Of a stretch of DNA of 64,000 nt, positions 1 through 10,172 are shown piece by piece. The position numbers and the translations under genes were made by a program. The stretch is from Paludibacteraceae bacterium (GTDB lineage: Bacteria; Bacteroidota; Bacteroidia; Bacteroidales; Paludibacteraceae): positions 372,001-436,000 of the forward strand of contig JARLGW010000012.1 in the NCBI GenBank assembly GCA_031292565.1, given 5' to 3'. Position 1 is the stretch's first letter. Every line of letters begins with the position of its first letter. The notes beneath the pieces were generated by a model that was not told the DNA's origin, did not search any database, and saw only the letters and a program-made list of their open reading frames with translations.

Positions 1-36
1 CTTTAGTTGAAGTTGTCATAATCTTTATTTTAGTTG

Positions 37-642
37 TTATTTTAATCCAAGTTGAGCTGCGTAAGTTGCATTATCCCAGAATAAGTATTCTTCAATCATT
101 ACCCCGTTTTTCCAGTGACCTACTGTACACATTGGTAATTTAAATGCTTTGCCGTTAGGTTGAATAAACTTACCGTTACCTATAGGCATTGGTTTGGTAA
201 ATGTGCCTTCAAATACCCCGATTACACTTGTCCATTCGCCATTAGCAGAACCGAAACGTACGGGGTGAACTTTAACCCGGGTGTCGGGAGCGTAAACAAA
301 CATTGCTTTCATATCCTCAATGTGTCGGTCAAGACCCACGGTAGAATGTCCGTCAGGCCAATTTACTTTGATGTCTTTGTCGTGGCTTTCGTGCATCCTA
401 ACCCATTCCTGATTGCTGAATACGGTGTAGTCCAAGGTATCAAAAGTGATTAAGTTTTTTTCCAGTGTTGCAGTGCCGGCTTCGTACGTTTTCAATATCT
501 TCTGCAAGGAATCTATTTTTGACTGCATTTCTTTTGAATACTGTTTCTTGCCGGAAGCACTGGCTCCGGTTGTAATTGTTACCAATAGTAGTGAGGTTAC
601 TAATACCTTCGTGAGTAATGTTGTTGCTTTCATAATTTTCAT
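37..642 (-). CDS. Secreted NTF2-like/SnoaL-like (ester cyclase type) protein
   Basis: 201 aa ORF with N-terminal signal peptide (MKIMKATTLLTKVLVTSLLLVTITTGASA); SnoaL-like segments such as DRHIEDMKAMFVYAPDTRVKVHPVRFGSANGEWTSVIGVFEGTFTKPM. Confidence 0.7.
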   Translation of the reverse strand: MKIMKATTLLTKVLVTSLLLVTITTGASASGKKQYSKEMQSKIDSLQKILKTYEAGTATLEKNLITFDTLDYTVFSNQEWVRMHESHDKDIKVNWPDGHSTVGLDRHIEDMKAMFVYAPDTRVKVHPVRFGSANGEWTSVIGVFEGTFTKPMPIGNGKFIQPNGKAFKLPMCTVGHWKNGVMIEEYLFWDNATYAAQLGLK

Positions 643-806
643 AATTTTTAAATAGTTATATAATCTTTGTTTTTACAAAGTTTTATATAAAACTATAACC
701 GACAGAATGGTTAAATGTTTATATAGTCTTTGTTTATTTGTTTGATACAAAGATATAAACCATAGCAAAGCAGGTGGTAACAGTAATCGGAAAAGGAGTG
801 GTACTT

Positions 807-1628
807 TTAGGAAATGATGGATTGGCTCATTTCGCGGAATTGGGACGGGGTGATGCTCATTTTGTTGTGAAACACACGGGTGAAGTAGGATTTTTCGTTA
901 TATCCCAGTTCGAATCCAATTTCGGATACCGATTTATTGGTGTGCAGCAACAGGCGTTTGGCTTCAATCAGTTTACGGGTTTCTATGATTTCGGATACGC
1001 TTTTTTGAAAGTTATTTTTACTTATAATGTTTAGATTCCGTTCGGACATATTCATTTTCTCGGCATAGAACGAAACGCCTTCATTTTGCTTGAAGTTTTC
1101 TTCCAAAATTTTCAGAAAACGGTTGAAGGTCTCTATTTGCGAAGCTCTTGCCACCGTTTCCACGGGCATATTATTTTTTCGTTCGGCTTCAATCATGGAT
1201 ATTAAGCCGGACAGCAAGTTACGCAGAGAGGCATAATCCACGGGTTCATGTTTATACCCGTCCTCAATTAGTTTGCACAGGTTGCTGTATTGGTTAATAC
1301 AGGAGGCGGACGACAATGGAATATTGGTGGAGGTGAAAAAATTGGAATAAAAACTTAGTTTGGAGTCGGGCATAAATTCAGGTTTGTAGTTGATAACCCA
1401 GCCTCTCAAATCTTCATGTGGAATAAGCTTGTGCATTTTTCCCATAGATATATAGCAAAAGAATGGAGCGTTAGCTTTTTCCTGCTCAAAATCGATAAAA
1501 TGCACTAACGATCCTCGTGTAACAATAATGAGTTCTTCAAAATCGTGGAGGTGAGCCTCGTAGTCCCGTGCTCTTATGTCCTTTACAAGATCTTCTGTTA
1601 ATTCAAATATGTGAAACAATTTATCCAT
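807..1628 (-). CDS. AraC family transcriptional regulator
   Basis: C-terminal AraC HTH (EIIETRKLIEAKRLLLHTNKSVSEIGFELGYNEKSYFTRVFHNKMSITPSQFRE); start chosen at MDKLFHIF (ORF track gives 1682). Confidence 0.9.
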   Translation of the reverse strand: MDKLFHIFELTEDLVKDIRARDYEAHLHDFEELIIVTRGSLVHFIDFEQEKANAPFFCYISMGKMHKLIPHEDLRGWVINYKPEFMPDSKLSFYSNFFTSTNIPLSSASCINQYSNLCKLIEDGYKHEPVDYASLRNLLSGLISMIEAERKNNMPVETVARASQIETFNRFLKILEENFKQNEGVSFYAEKMNMSERNLNIISKNNFQKSVSEIIETRKLIEAKRLLLHTNKSVSEIGFELGYNEKSYFTRVFHNKMSITPSQFREMSQSIIS

Positions 1629-1724
1629 GAATACTACAAAGATAGAAATATTTTGATTGGAAGAAGAACAAAAAAGCCTCACAATAGGTGAGGCTTGATT
1701 TTGTATTTATTGTTGCCGGAAAAA

Positions 1725-2333
1725 TTATTTTCCGTAAGCTTTAATGTCGTGAATGCGGAAGTTCTGCAATGCAGGGCCTTCTTTGGTGGCACCCATGGTA
1801 GGAGCAAATTTCAACGATACGTTGCTTTCGTTAATGGTAATGGTGTTGGTAAATCCGTATTGAGCATCAGCTCCTTCTGATTTGTTACCGATGTATTCGC
1901 CCACCTTTACCCAGTCGCCACCTTTTACTGATTTGTATAAAGCAAATCCACGTCCGTCGCCTGCAGCAGAAGCACTAACATCAATGGTTGAGATGTAAGC
2001 TTGTTCGCTAATAACCAATGAGCCGTCTTTTTTTGCCACTTCAACATAGCCGTTACTTACACCTGCTTTAGCCGGAGTCTTTTTTGTTTCACAGGTTGGA
2101 GTTACAGCAGCTTTGGTGAATTCAAATTTTACGTTATTTCCTTTATACGTTTTATCTACGGAGAAAGAGGCCTTGGAATCAATCTTTTTATAGTTGCAAA
2201 GGGTGTCGTTTTTCCATCCTTGCTCTTTAAATGATTGAAAATTTTCGTCGATAATGACAGGCCCTTGTGCAGCAAAAACGCTCAAACCAAAAGCGATAAA
2301 TGCAGTGCTGAATAGTACTTTAAGTGCTTTCAT
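1725..2333 (-). CDS. Hypothetical secreted protein
   Basis: 202 aa ORF with signal peptide MKALKVLFSTAFIAFGLSVFAAQ; no recognised domain. Confidence 0.6.
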   Translation of the reverse strand: MKALKVLFSTAFIAFGLSVFAAQGPVIIDENFQSFKEQGWKNDTLCNYKKIDSKASFSVDKTYKGNNVKFEFTKAAVTPTCETKKTPAKAGVSNGYVEVAKKDGSLVISEQAYISTIDVSASAAGDGRGFALYKSVKGGDWVKVGEYIGNKSEGADAQYGFTNTITINESNVSLKFAPTMGATKEGPALQNFRIHDIKAYGK

Positions 2334-2418
2334 AAAAATTTTAGGTTAAAAGTTAATAATTATTTCAGCAACAAATGTACAATAGTTGAGCCAAACTCTA
2401 AATTTTTTCACACAAAAA

Positions 2419-2955
2419 TTAAATTCGCTTGTGTCGTTTCACTCTTTTGGAGAATTTTACCTTTCTTTCCATCCGTGACAAAATAGTCATCTCATGGAAA
2501 GATTCTTTTCTGAAAATGAGGTTCGGCATGCTTACTCCTACGGCCAATGACATAAGAATGAAGATGGCTTTCAGTCCGTTACTAACGGTATCATCAAGAG
2601 CCGTGTCAAAATTATTTCCCGTTTCGCCCGTTAGTTTTATCATACCCAACATCAGTTTGTAGGTAAATATACCCGGCACCATAGGTATTACGCCCGGAAT
2701 GGAAAAAACAAGCGGGGGCGAATGTTTACTCTTGGAGGCCACCATACTTAAAAGGCCTACAACCGAAGCTCCGATAAAACAAGCGAGAATGATATTGATA
2801 TTCAGCCCGATAGCGATATTTTTCAGGCAAACACCTGTCAATCCTAGTAGGGCGATATATATTAATGTCCGGTTAGGGACGTTAAACAGTATTCCGAAGC
2901 CTAAGGCTGCACCTGCTCCAAAAATGCTTTTTTCAACAATGACAATCCAATCCAC
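2419..2955 (-). CDS. Threonine/serine exporter ThrE family, C-terminal (small) half
   Basis: Hydrophobic 178 aa ORF; PGVIPMVPGIFTYKLMLGM signature; next to the larger ThrE half. Confidence 0.8.
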   Translation of the reverse strand: MDWIVIVEKSIFGAGAALGFGILFNVPNRTLIYIALLGLTGVCLKNIAIGLNINIILACFIGASVVGLLSMVASKSKHSPPLVFSIPGVIPMVPGIFTYKLMLGMIKLTGETGNNFDTALDDTVSNGLKAIFILMSLAVGVSMPNLIFRKESFHEMTILSRMERKVKFSKRVKRHKRI

Positions 2956-2966
2956 ACCAATTAAGC

Positions 2967-3740
2967 TTAAAATTTATAAATAGCAATAGAACACACTAAC
3001 CCAAGGGCAATCATAAAGGCAATGATAAGCCCGTGTACTATTCGCAGCATACCGTTTAAGATATTGCCGTCGAAAAGATCTGTAAAAGAGTTTATCAAGG
3101 GTACACCGGGAATCAGGAACAGTACCGAGGTGGCAAATGCTTTCTCCAGGTCACTGTTGGGGAACAGTTTGCAGAAAGATCCGGCAAACATGGCTGCCGT
3201 AAAGGCTGCAAAGAATACACACAGGTATATGTTGAAATGTCTTTTATGTGCTTCCTGCCTTACGAAAAGGCCTATAAACGAAGCCGCGAAGCAAATACAC
3301 ATGGCTAAAGGGTTGCCCCCGGCCAATCCGCAAAACGAAGCTCCGGCCAATGCAACCAGCAATAGCAGTACCAACCGTGGGTAATGCGGAATGGAGGTGA
3401 GCCTGTCTAGCTCCTTTTCTATTTGCTCAAAAGACCATCCCTGCTCTTTTACACTCCAACTCATCCGGCTGATACCGGACACTATTTTAAAATTCACACC
3501 CTGAGGGTCGGTGCGCTTCAAGCTGCTAAACGTGTGATCGTTGTCCTTATCACTCAGACTAAGGGTAAGGGCTCTGTGTGTAATAAACAAATCAGCATCG
3601 TAACCAAAGTTATTGGCAATCCGATCTATCGTCATACGGATGCGGGCGGTGCTCGCTCCATTGCTCATCAACATAGAACCTGTACGCAACAAAATCAACC
3701 CTAGAGCTTTTATCTCTTGTTCTTGTGGTGAATCACTCAT
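2967..3740 (-). CDS. Threonine/serine exporter ThrE family, N-terminal (DUF1212) half
   Basis: 257 aa ORF; LRTGSMLMSNGASTARIRMTIDRIANNFGYDADLFITHRALTLSL and FLIPGVPLINSFTDLFDG typical of ThrE N-terminal domain. Confidence 0.85.
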   Translation of the reverse strand: MSDSPQEQEIKALGLILLRTGSMLMSNGASTARIRMTIDRIANNFGYDADLFITHRALTLSLSDKDNDHTFSSLKRTDPQGVNFKIVSGISRMSWSVKEQGWSFEQIEKELDRLTSIPHYPRLVLLLLVALAGASFCGLAGGNPLAMCICFAASFIGLFVRQEAHKRHFNIYLCVFFAAFTAAMFAGSFCKLFPNSDLEKAFATSVLFLIPGVPLINSFTDLFDGNILNGMLRIVHGLIIAFMIALGLVCSIAIYKF

Positions 3741-3928
3741 AAAATACGGTAATTTTTTACAAAATTATTTTAAAGTAACGAACAACTCAAACTATAACGC
3801 TGTAATTTATTCTTTATTAGGAATTGTTTTTTTATTTCATGCTGGTTCTCTACTACATTTTCTTTTGATAAATAATTTATTAAGCGTAATTTTGTGCGCT
3901 TAAAAAGAGAAGAATTACCAATTAAGAT

Positions 3929-6900
3929 ATGAGTAAGAAATTTGCCGAGTATCAAGGATTTAACTTATCTGAAATCAACAAGGAGATATTGAACCGTTGG
4001 GATGAGAAAGATGTGTTTCATAAAAGTGTGAAAGAACGCGAGGGTGCTCCTTCGTTTGTTTTTTATGAAGGACCTCCTTCGGCTAACGGAATGCCGGGCA
4101 TTCACCACGTGATGGCTCGCAGCATCAAAGATATTTTCTGCCGCTACAAAACCATGAAAGGCTTCAAGGTAAACCGCAAAGCCGGGTGGGACACCCACGG
4201 GCTACCCGTGGAGCTGAACGTGGAAAAATCGCTAGGCATTACCAAAGAAGATATTGGTAAAAAGATTTCGGTGGACGAATATAATGCCACTTGCCGCAAG
4301 GAGGTGATGAAGTTTACCCGCGAGTGGGAAGACCTTACCCGCAAAATGGGCTACTGGGTGGATATGAACGACCCCTACGTTACTTACGACAATAAATATA
4401 TAGAATCTCTTTGGTGGCTACTTAAACAGCTTTACAACAAGGGCTATTTATACAAAGGCTACACCATTCAACCCTATTCGCCTGCCGCCGGCACGGGCTT
4501 GAGTTCGCACGAGCTAAACCAACCCGGTTGTTATCGCGACGTGAAAGATACCACCGTGGTGGGGCAATTCAAGGTAACGGCAAACCCTAAGAATCTCTCT
4601 TTTGGTTCTGCTTGGGGCGATGTGTATTTCCTGGCTTGGACTACCACGCCTTGGACGCTGTCGTCCAACACCGCGCTGTGTGTTGGCTCTAAAATTTTGT
4701 ATGTAGCTGTTCAAACCTACAACCCATATACCTCGGAACCTATCACGGCTATTTTGGCTAAGGATTTGGTTTCGGCTCACTTCAACCCGAAGGCGGCTGA
4801 TTTGGCTTTGTCCGATTACAAGGCGGGTGATAAACTCATCCCCTTTAAAATTGTAGCCGAATACAAGGGCTCTGACTTGGTGGGCATGGAATACGAGCAA
4901 CTTATCCCATGGATGAATCCCGGCGAGGGTGCATTCCGTGTTATCCCCGGCGATTATGTTACTACCGAGGATGGTACGGGTATTGTGCATATTGCACCTA
5001 CTTTTGGTGCGGATGATGCTCGTGTGGCTAAAGCTGCCGGAGTGCCACCGTTGCAATTGGTGGATAAGGTGGGTAACCTTCGCCCTGCCGTGGACTTAAC
5101 GGGTAAATATTACCTGCTTGAGGACTTGGACGCGAGTTATGTAAAAGCGAATGTAAATGTAGCCTTGTACAAGGAATATGCAGGCCGTTTCGTGAAAAAC
5201 GATTACGACCCAAAACTGACCGAAAAAGACGTTACGCTGGATATTGACATCTGCGTGATGCTAAAGCAACAGAACCGGGCGTTCAAAATAGAAAAGCATA
5301 CACATACCTATCCACACTGCTGGCGCACGGACAAACCCGTGTTATATTATCCGTTGGATAGCTGGTTTATCCGTTCCACTGCTGCGCGTGATAAGATGAT
5401 AGAACTGAACAACACCATCAACTGGAAACCTGCTTCCACCGGAACAGGCCGCTTTGGCAAATGGCTGGAGAACCTGAACGACTGGAACCTGTCGCGCTCC
5501 CGCTACTGGGGAACGCCGCTTCCTATCTGGCGAAGCGAGGATGGAGCAGAGGAACTCTGTGTCGGTTCGATGGAAGAGCTGATGGCTGAAATAGAAAAAT
5601 CGGTTGCAGCCGGATTTATGAAAGAGAATCCGTATAAGAAATTCAAGGTGGGCGATTATTCAAAAGAAAATTATGCCCCCGAAAATATAGACCTTCACCG
5701 TCCGTATGTGGATGGAATTATTTTGGTATCGGCTAGTGGTAAACCCATGAAACGTGAATTGGATTTGATCGACGTTTGGTTCGACTCCGGTTCCATGCCG
5801 TATGCCCAATTACACTATCCGTTTGAGAACAAAGAAAAACTGGATAGTGGGGCTAACTTCCCCGCCGACTTCATTTCCGAAGGGGTGGATCAAACCCGTG
5901 GCTGGTTCTTTACCCTGCATGCTATTAGCACGATGATAAAGGGAAGCGTGGCGTTTAAGAATGTTATCTCTACCGGATTGGTGTTGGATAAAAACGGCAA
6001 CAAGATGTCCAAACGCTTGGGCAATGGTGTTGATCCGTTTGGCTCCATCGAGAAATATGGTTCCGACCCTTTGCGCTGGTATATGATAACCAATGCATCG
6101 CCTTGGGACAATTTGAAATTTGATGTGGAAGGAATTGAAGAAGTGCGTCGTAAGTTCTTCGGCACATTGTATAATACCTATTCTTTCTTCTCACTTTACG
6201 CGAATGTGGATAAATTCGATTTTTCGCAAGCCGAAGTGCCGGTAGAAAAACGCCCTGAAATAGACCGTTGGATTATTTCCTTACTGAATACGCTTACCAG
6301 AGATGTGGATGCTGCGTATGCCGACTACGAACCTACGCGTGCAGGTCGTGCCATTTCCAATTTTGTAAATGATAATTTGAGTAACTGGTACGTGCGCCTC
6401 AACCGTAAACGTTTTTGGGGTGGCGATGTGGATGAAGATAAACTGGCAGCTTACCAAACGCTTTATACTTGCTTGGAAACGGTGTCGCGCTTGATGGCTC
6501 CTATCGCTCCATTCTATGCCGATAAGTTGTTCCTCGATTTGAACGCGGTTACAGGTAAAGACAAAAGCGAATCCGTCCATTTAGCCCTGTTCCCTGTTTG
6601 CAACGACAGCTTGGTGGACAAGGCGTTGGAAGAACGGATGCAATTGGCACAAGACATTTCGTCTATGACCCTTGCATTGCGTAAAAAGGTAAGCATCAAA
6701 GTGCGTCAGCCACTGCAAACCATTATGATTCCTGTGCTGGAAGCTAAACAACAGGAATATATAAATAAGGTAAAAGACATTATTCTAAGCGAGGTAAATG
6801 TAAAAGAGATCAACTTCGTGGACGATTCCGCCGGCATATTGGTAAAACGTATTAAACCCGATTTCAAGAAATTGGGGCCTAAATGCGGAAAGAATATGAA

Positions 6901-7363
6901 GCAGGTGGCTGCCGAAATTCAGGCTTTCACCCAGGAAAACATTGCCAGCTTTGAGAAAAACGGAACTTATACATTCAATATCAACGGTGAAAGTATCGAA
7001 ATAGCGGTGGACGACGTGGAAATCATGTCAGAAGATATTCCAGGCTGGTTGGTAACCAACAACGGCTACCTCACTATCGCCCTGGATATAACCATCACCC
7101 TCGAACTGCAAAAAGAAGGCTTGGCACGTGAGTTGGTTAACCGGATTCAGAACCTACGTAAATCCAGCGGATTTGAAATCACCGATCGTATTACGGTGCA
7201 AGTAAAACGCTCGGCAGAGATGGATGAGGCCATTACCGATTTCGGTTCGTATATAGCATCACAGGTGTTGGCCAACGAAATTCAGTTGGTGGATACTATT
7301 GATAATCCCACGGAATTAGACTTCGAGGATTTTGTAGTTCATTTATTTGTGAAGAAGGTGTAA
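3929..7363 (+). CDS. ileS: Isoleucyl-tRNA synthetase
   Basis: 1144 aa; class I motifs PSANGMPGIHHVMARSIKDIF and KMSKRLGNGVDP. Confidence 0.97.
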   Translation: MSKKFAEYQGFNLSEINKEILNRWDEKDVFHKSVKEREGAPSFVFYEGPPSANGMPGIHHVMARSIKDIFCRYKTMKGFKVNRKAGWDTHGLPVELNVEKSLGITKEDIGKKISVDEYNATCRKEVMKFTREWEDLTRKMGYWVDMNDPYVTYDNKYIESLWWLLKQLYNKGYLYKGYTIQPYSPAAGTGLSSHELNQPGCYRDVKDTTVVGQFKVTANPKNLSFGSAWGDVYFLAWTTTPWTLSSNTALCVGSKILYVAVQTYNPYTSEPITAILAKDLVSAHFNPKAADLALSDYKAGDKLIPFKIVAEYKGSDLVGMEYEQLIPWMNPGEGAFRVIPGDYVTTEDGTGIVHIAPTFGADDARVAKAAGVPPLQLVDKVGNLRPAVDLTGKYYLLEDLDASYVKANVNVALYKEYAGRFVKNDYDPKLTEKDVTLDIDICVMLKQQNRAFKIEKHTHTYPHCWRTDKPVLYYPLDSWFIRSTAARDKMIELNNTINWKPASTGTGRFGKWLENLNDWNLSRSRYWGTPLPIWRSEDGAEELCVGSMEELMAEIEKSVAAGFMKENPYKKFKVGDYSKENYAPENIDLHRPYVDGIILVSASGKPMKRELDLIDVWFDSGSMPYAQLHYPFENKEKLDSGANFPADFISEGVDQTRGWFFTLHAISTMIKGSVAFKNVISTGLVLDKNGNKMSKRLGNGVDPFGSIEKYGSDPLRWYMITNASPWDNLKFDVEGIEEVRRKFFGTLYNTYSFFSLYANVDKFDFSQAEVPVEKRPEIDRWIISLLNTLTRDVDAAYADYEPTRAGRAISNFVNDNLSNWYVRLNRKRFWGGDVDEDKLAAYQTLYTCLETVSRLMAPIAPFYADKLFLDLNAVTGKDKSESVHLALFPVCNDSLVDKALEERMQLAQDISSMTLALRKKVSIKVRQPLQTIMIPVLEAKQQEYINKVKDIILSEVNVKEINFVDDSAGILVKRIKPDFKKLGPKCGKNMKQVAAEIQAFTQENIASFEKNGTYTFNINGESIEIAVDDVEIMSEDIPGWLVTNNGYLTIALDITITLELQKEGLARELVNRIQNLRKSSGFEITDRITVQVKRSAEMDEAITDFGSYIASQVLANEIQLVDTIDNPTELDFEDFVVHLFVKKV

Positions 7364-7505
7364 ACTTTTCAGCGTAAAAAGTGTTTGTTTCATTGACAAG
7401 TATTATTTATAAACAAGTTTTTATACTTTATAAAAAATAGATTATATTCGCACACTCTAAATGAGTAAGATGGTACGAATTTATTTACATTAAAACACAA
7501 CAGCT

Positions 7506-7886
7506 ATGGCAGAAAAAATGAGATACACAGATGCTGAATTGGAAGAATTCAAGGCCATTATTTTAGACAAGCTTAAAATAGCGAATAGCGATTACGAATT
7601 GCTTAAAGCTACGCTAACCAATATGGATGGTAATGATACGGCAGATACTTCGCCCACGTTTAAAGTGTTGGAAGAAGGAGCGGCAACGTTAAGTAAAGAA
7701 GAAGCTGGCCGTTTAGCCCAACGTCAGATGAAGTTTATACAACATCTGCAAGCTGCTTTAGTGCGCATTGAGAATAAAACCTATGGAATTTGTCGTGAAA
7801 CCGGAAAATTGATTCCCGCCGAACGATTAAGAGCCGTACCTCATGCTACATTAAGCATTGAAGCAAAAGGTGCAGGCGTAAAGTAA
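7506..7886 (+). CDS. TraR/DksA family protein
   Basis: 126 aa; ALVRIENKTYGICRETGKLIPAERLRAVPHATLSIEAK typical of the family. Confidence 0.85.
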   Translation: MAEKMRYTDAELEEFKAIILDKLKIANSDYELLKATLTNMDGNDTADTSPTFKVLEEGAATLSKEEAGRLAQRQMKFIQHLQAALVRIENKTYGICRETGKLIPAERLRAVPHATLSIEAKGAGVK

Positions 7887-7967
7887 ATAACAAAACATAT
7901 TGCATATTTATTCGACAACCAGGCGATGTGCTCGGTTGTCGAATTTTTTATAATTAAAAATCTCTTT

Positions 7968-8585
7968 ATGTCGTCAAAGAATAAAACGATAGGACTTGTA
8001 GCTATAGTAATAGGTGTATTAATTATAGATCAAGCCTTGAAGATATGGGTTAAAACACATTTTGCTCTTGGCGAAAGCGTTTCCGTTACCGGTTGGTTTC
8101 AGCTCTTGTTTGTTGAAAATCCGGGCATGGCTTTCGGGATGGAGGTTGTAGGTAAATTATTCCTCACCCTTTTTCGTATCGTGGCCTCGGGAGCCATTAT
8201 TTACTATTTGACAAAGCTCATCAAGCAGCAATACCAATTTGGCTTTGTCGCTTGCATCGGCCTTATACTGGCAGGTGCCGTGGGCAATTTGATCGACAGT
8301 ATTTTTTACGGTCGCATCTTTTCGCACAGTTACGGGCAGCTTGCCACGCTTTTCCCCCACGGTGGAGGCTATGCCCCCTATTTCTACGGTAAAGTGGTGG
8401 ATATGTTTTACTTCCCGCTGATAAAAGACGGCATGGGTGAAACAATCTTTTTTAAGCCGGTATTTAATTTTGCCGATTCGGCTGTTACGGTGGGGGTTGC
8501 TTTAGTGCTTATATTTTATCGTAAAGAACTAAATAAAAGCTTGGAATCGAAATCTAAAAAGAATAATGAAAATGAAAAAGCATAA
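7968..8585 (+). CDS. lspA: Lipoprotein signal peptidase
   Basis: IDQALKIWVKTHFALGESVSVTGWFQLLFVENPGMAFG and VVDMFYFPL...FNFADSAVTVGV motifs; start chosen at MSSKNK. Confidence 0.93.
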   Translation: MSSKNKTIGLVAIVIGVLIIDQALKIWVKTHFALGESVSVTGWFQLLFVENPGMAFGMEVVGKLFLTLFRIVASGAIIYYLTKLIKQQYQFGFVACIGLILAGAVGNLIDSIFYGRIFSHSYGQLATLFPHGGGYAPYFYGKVVDMFYFPLIKDGMGETIFFKPVFNFADSAVTVGVALVLIFYRKELNKSLESKSKKNNENEKA

Positions 8586-8925
8586 TATAGGTATCGTATT
8601 TTTGTTAGGATTACTTATTTCTCTCACCGCGTTATCCTGTAAAAAATCTTCTCAGCCCAAGGATGTATTGCCCGAAGAAAAAATGACATCGGTAATGATC
8701 GATTTATATTTGTTCGATGGCAGTGCCAGTGTAAAGCAAATACCTGTGGGCGATTCCACACGGATACCTTATTATAATGCCATCTTGAAAAAACATGGCA
8801 TCACGTTGGCTCAATACGACAGCTCAATGGTATGGTATGCAAAGCATACGCCTATCCTTCAAAAAATGCATCAACGGGTGGTGGATAGCCTCACGGCTAG
8901 AAGCATGAAACTGGAAAAGAAGTAA
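8566..8925 (+). CDS. DUF4296-like lipoprotein
   Basis: 119 aa with lipobox (LLGLLISLTALSCKK); directly downstream of and overlapping lspA. Confidence 0.7.
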   Translation: MKMKKHNIGIVFLLGLLISLTALSCKKSSQPKDVLPEEKMTSVMIDLYLFDGSASVKQIPVGDSTRIPYYNAILKKHGITLAQYDSSMVWYAKHTPILQKMHQRVVDSLTARSMKLEKK

Positions 8926-9278
8926 TGCAACGCTTCGGGGCTCATTTTATTTATTGTAATCCCGGTTGCATTGTAGCCAAGGGAGTGATTGAAATAAATG
9001 AAAAAGGGATTGTTTCCCGCCTGTTTTCGTTGAACGACTTTCCCGAAGAGCTCCATACCACCGTTTTTTACAACGGTATATTGCTTCCTCCTCTTTTTGA
9101 AAACCTTGATTTAATGGATTTCCGGGGTCAGCTTGTTTTTTCCGTGTTGGATAAGTTGTATGATGCACATCCGTTTCCCCTGGAGGAAGGGATCATTGCC
9201 CAACTGTATTTGTTGGAAGGACTTGATTTGATCGAAAAAAGAATTTTGCCGGAAACTTCGCTGCTGAAATTATTTTAA
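8925..9278 (+). CDS. Conserved hypothetical protein
   Basis: 117 aa, start overlaps stop of upstream ORF (operonic). Confidence 0.6.
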   Translation: MQRFGAHFIYCNPGCIVAKGVIEINEKGIVSRLFSLNDFPEELHTTVFYNGILLPPLFENLDLMDFRGQLVFSVLDKLYDAHPFPLEEGIIAQLYLLEGLDLIEKRILPETSLLKLF

Positions 9279-10025
9279 ACTTCTCCTTCTGAATTCGGCA
9301 CACACGATGGCTGTGGCTACCGCCACGTTGAGCGATTCGGACGTACTTCTGTCAGCCGGATAATTAGGGATAAAGAGGCGTTTGTTTATTTGTTGTTCCA
9401 CTTCCGGGCTTATTCCGTTACCTTCATTTCCCATCACAATAATGCCCTTGTCGGGCAGGTTCTCCGCGTACATATTCTCTCCATCCAAAAAAGTACCGAA
9501 TATAGGGAAGCTGTTTTTTTGTTCTTGTAAAAATGAGGGTAAATCTACCTGAAATATTTTAACGCGGGCTATGGCTCCCATCGTGGCCTGCACCGTTTTC
9601 GGGTTATATACATCCGCACAATGGAGGGAGCAAAAGATGTTTTCTATGCCAAACCAATCCGCTATACGGATGATGGTACCCATGTTGCCGGGGTCTTGAA
9701 TGTCGTCCAGAGCTAATGATAGTGCTTTGTTTATCAGGTTGCTGTTCAACGTGTATGTTGGTTTTTCAAAAACGGCAAATACCTGCTGTGGTGTTTTTTG
9801 CAACGATATTTTTTTTAGTTCCGTTTCGCTAATATCTATAATGTTTGCACATGTGGGCTTGTTTGCAGATAGCCATTCGGAGGTAGCTACCAGTGTGGTG
9901 CAACGAAACGTGGGTAGTAACTCCGCCACCAGTTTGTTGCCCTCGGCTATAAAGAGCCCTTTTTCATCCCTTTGTTTTTTTTGTGACAGGGAGAGGAGGT
10001 CTTTTATTTTATTTTTACTTAACAT
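9270..10025 (-). CDS. TrmH/SpoU family RNA methyltransferase
   Basis: DIQDPGNMGTIIRIADWFGI...IIVMGNEGNGISPEV...IPNYPADRSTSESLNVAVATAIVCAEFRRR. Confidence 0.92.
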   Translation of the reverse strand: MLSKNKIKDLLSLSQKKQRDEKGLFIAEGNKLVAELLPTFRCTTLVATSEWLSANKPTCANIIDISETELKKISLQKTPQQVFAVFEKPTYTLNSNLINKALSLALDDIQDPGNMGTIIRIADWFGIENIFCSLHCADVYNPKTVQATMGAIARVKIFQVDLPSFLQEQKNSFPIFGTFLDGENMYAENLPDKGIIVMGNEGNGISPEVEQQINKRLFIPNYPADRSTSESLNVAVATAIVCAEFRRRSLK

Positions 10026-10172
10026 TTTGTGCTTGAATAGAATAAAGTGAGTTAATAAGATAATGGATAATGAAACTTATTTTTCGCCAAAGCTAAGAAA
10101 CAAATTGCGAAACAGCTATATTTGCATTTAAATAATTTAAGGTGTATAAGCCTTTTACCACGATAGAGTTGC

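Noticed and set aside
2419-3740. Split ThrE exporter as a possible frameshifted pseudogene
   Set aside because: The two-ORF ThrE arrangement is a known natural form; both halves are intact with starts and a normal short spacer.
4514-5056. 180-aa minus-strand ORF opposite ileS
   Set aside because: Antisense to a conserved coding region, no recognisable domain.
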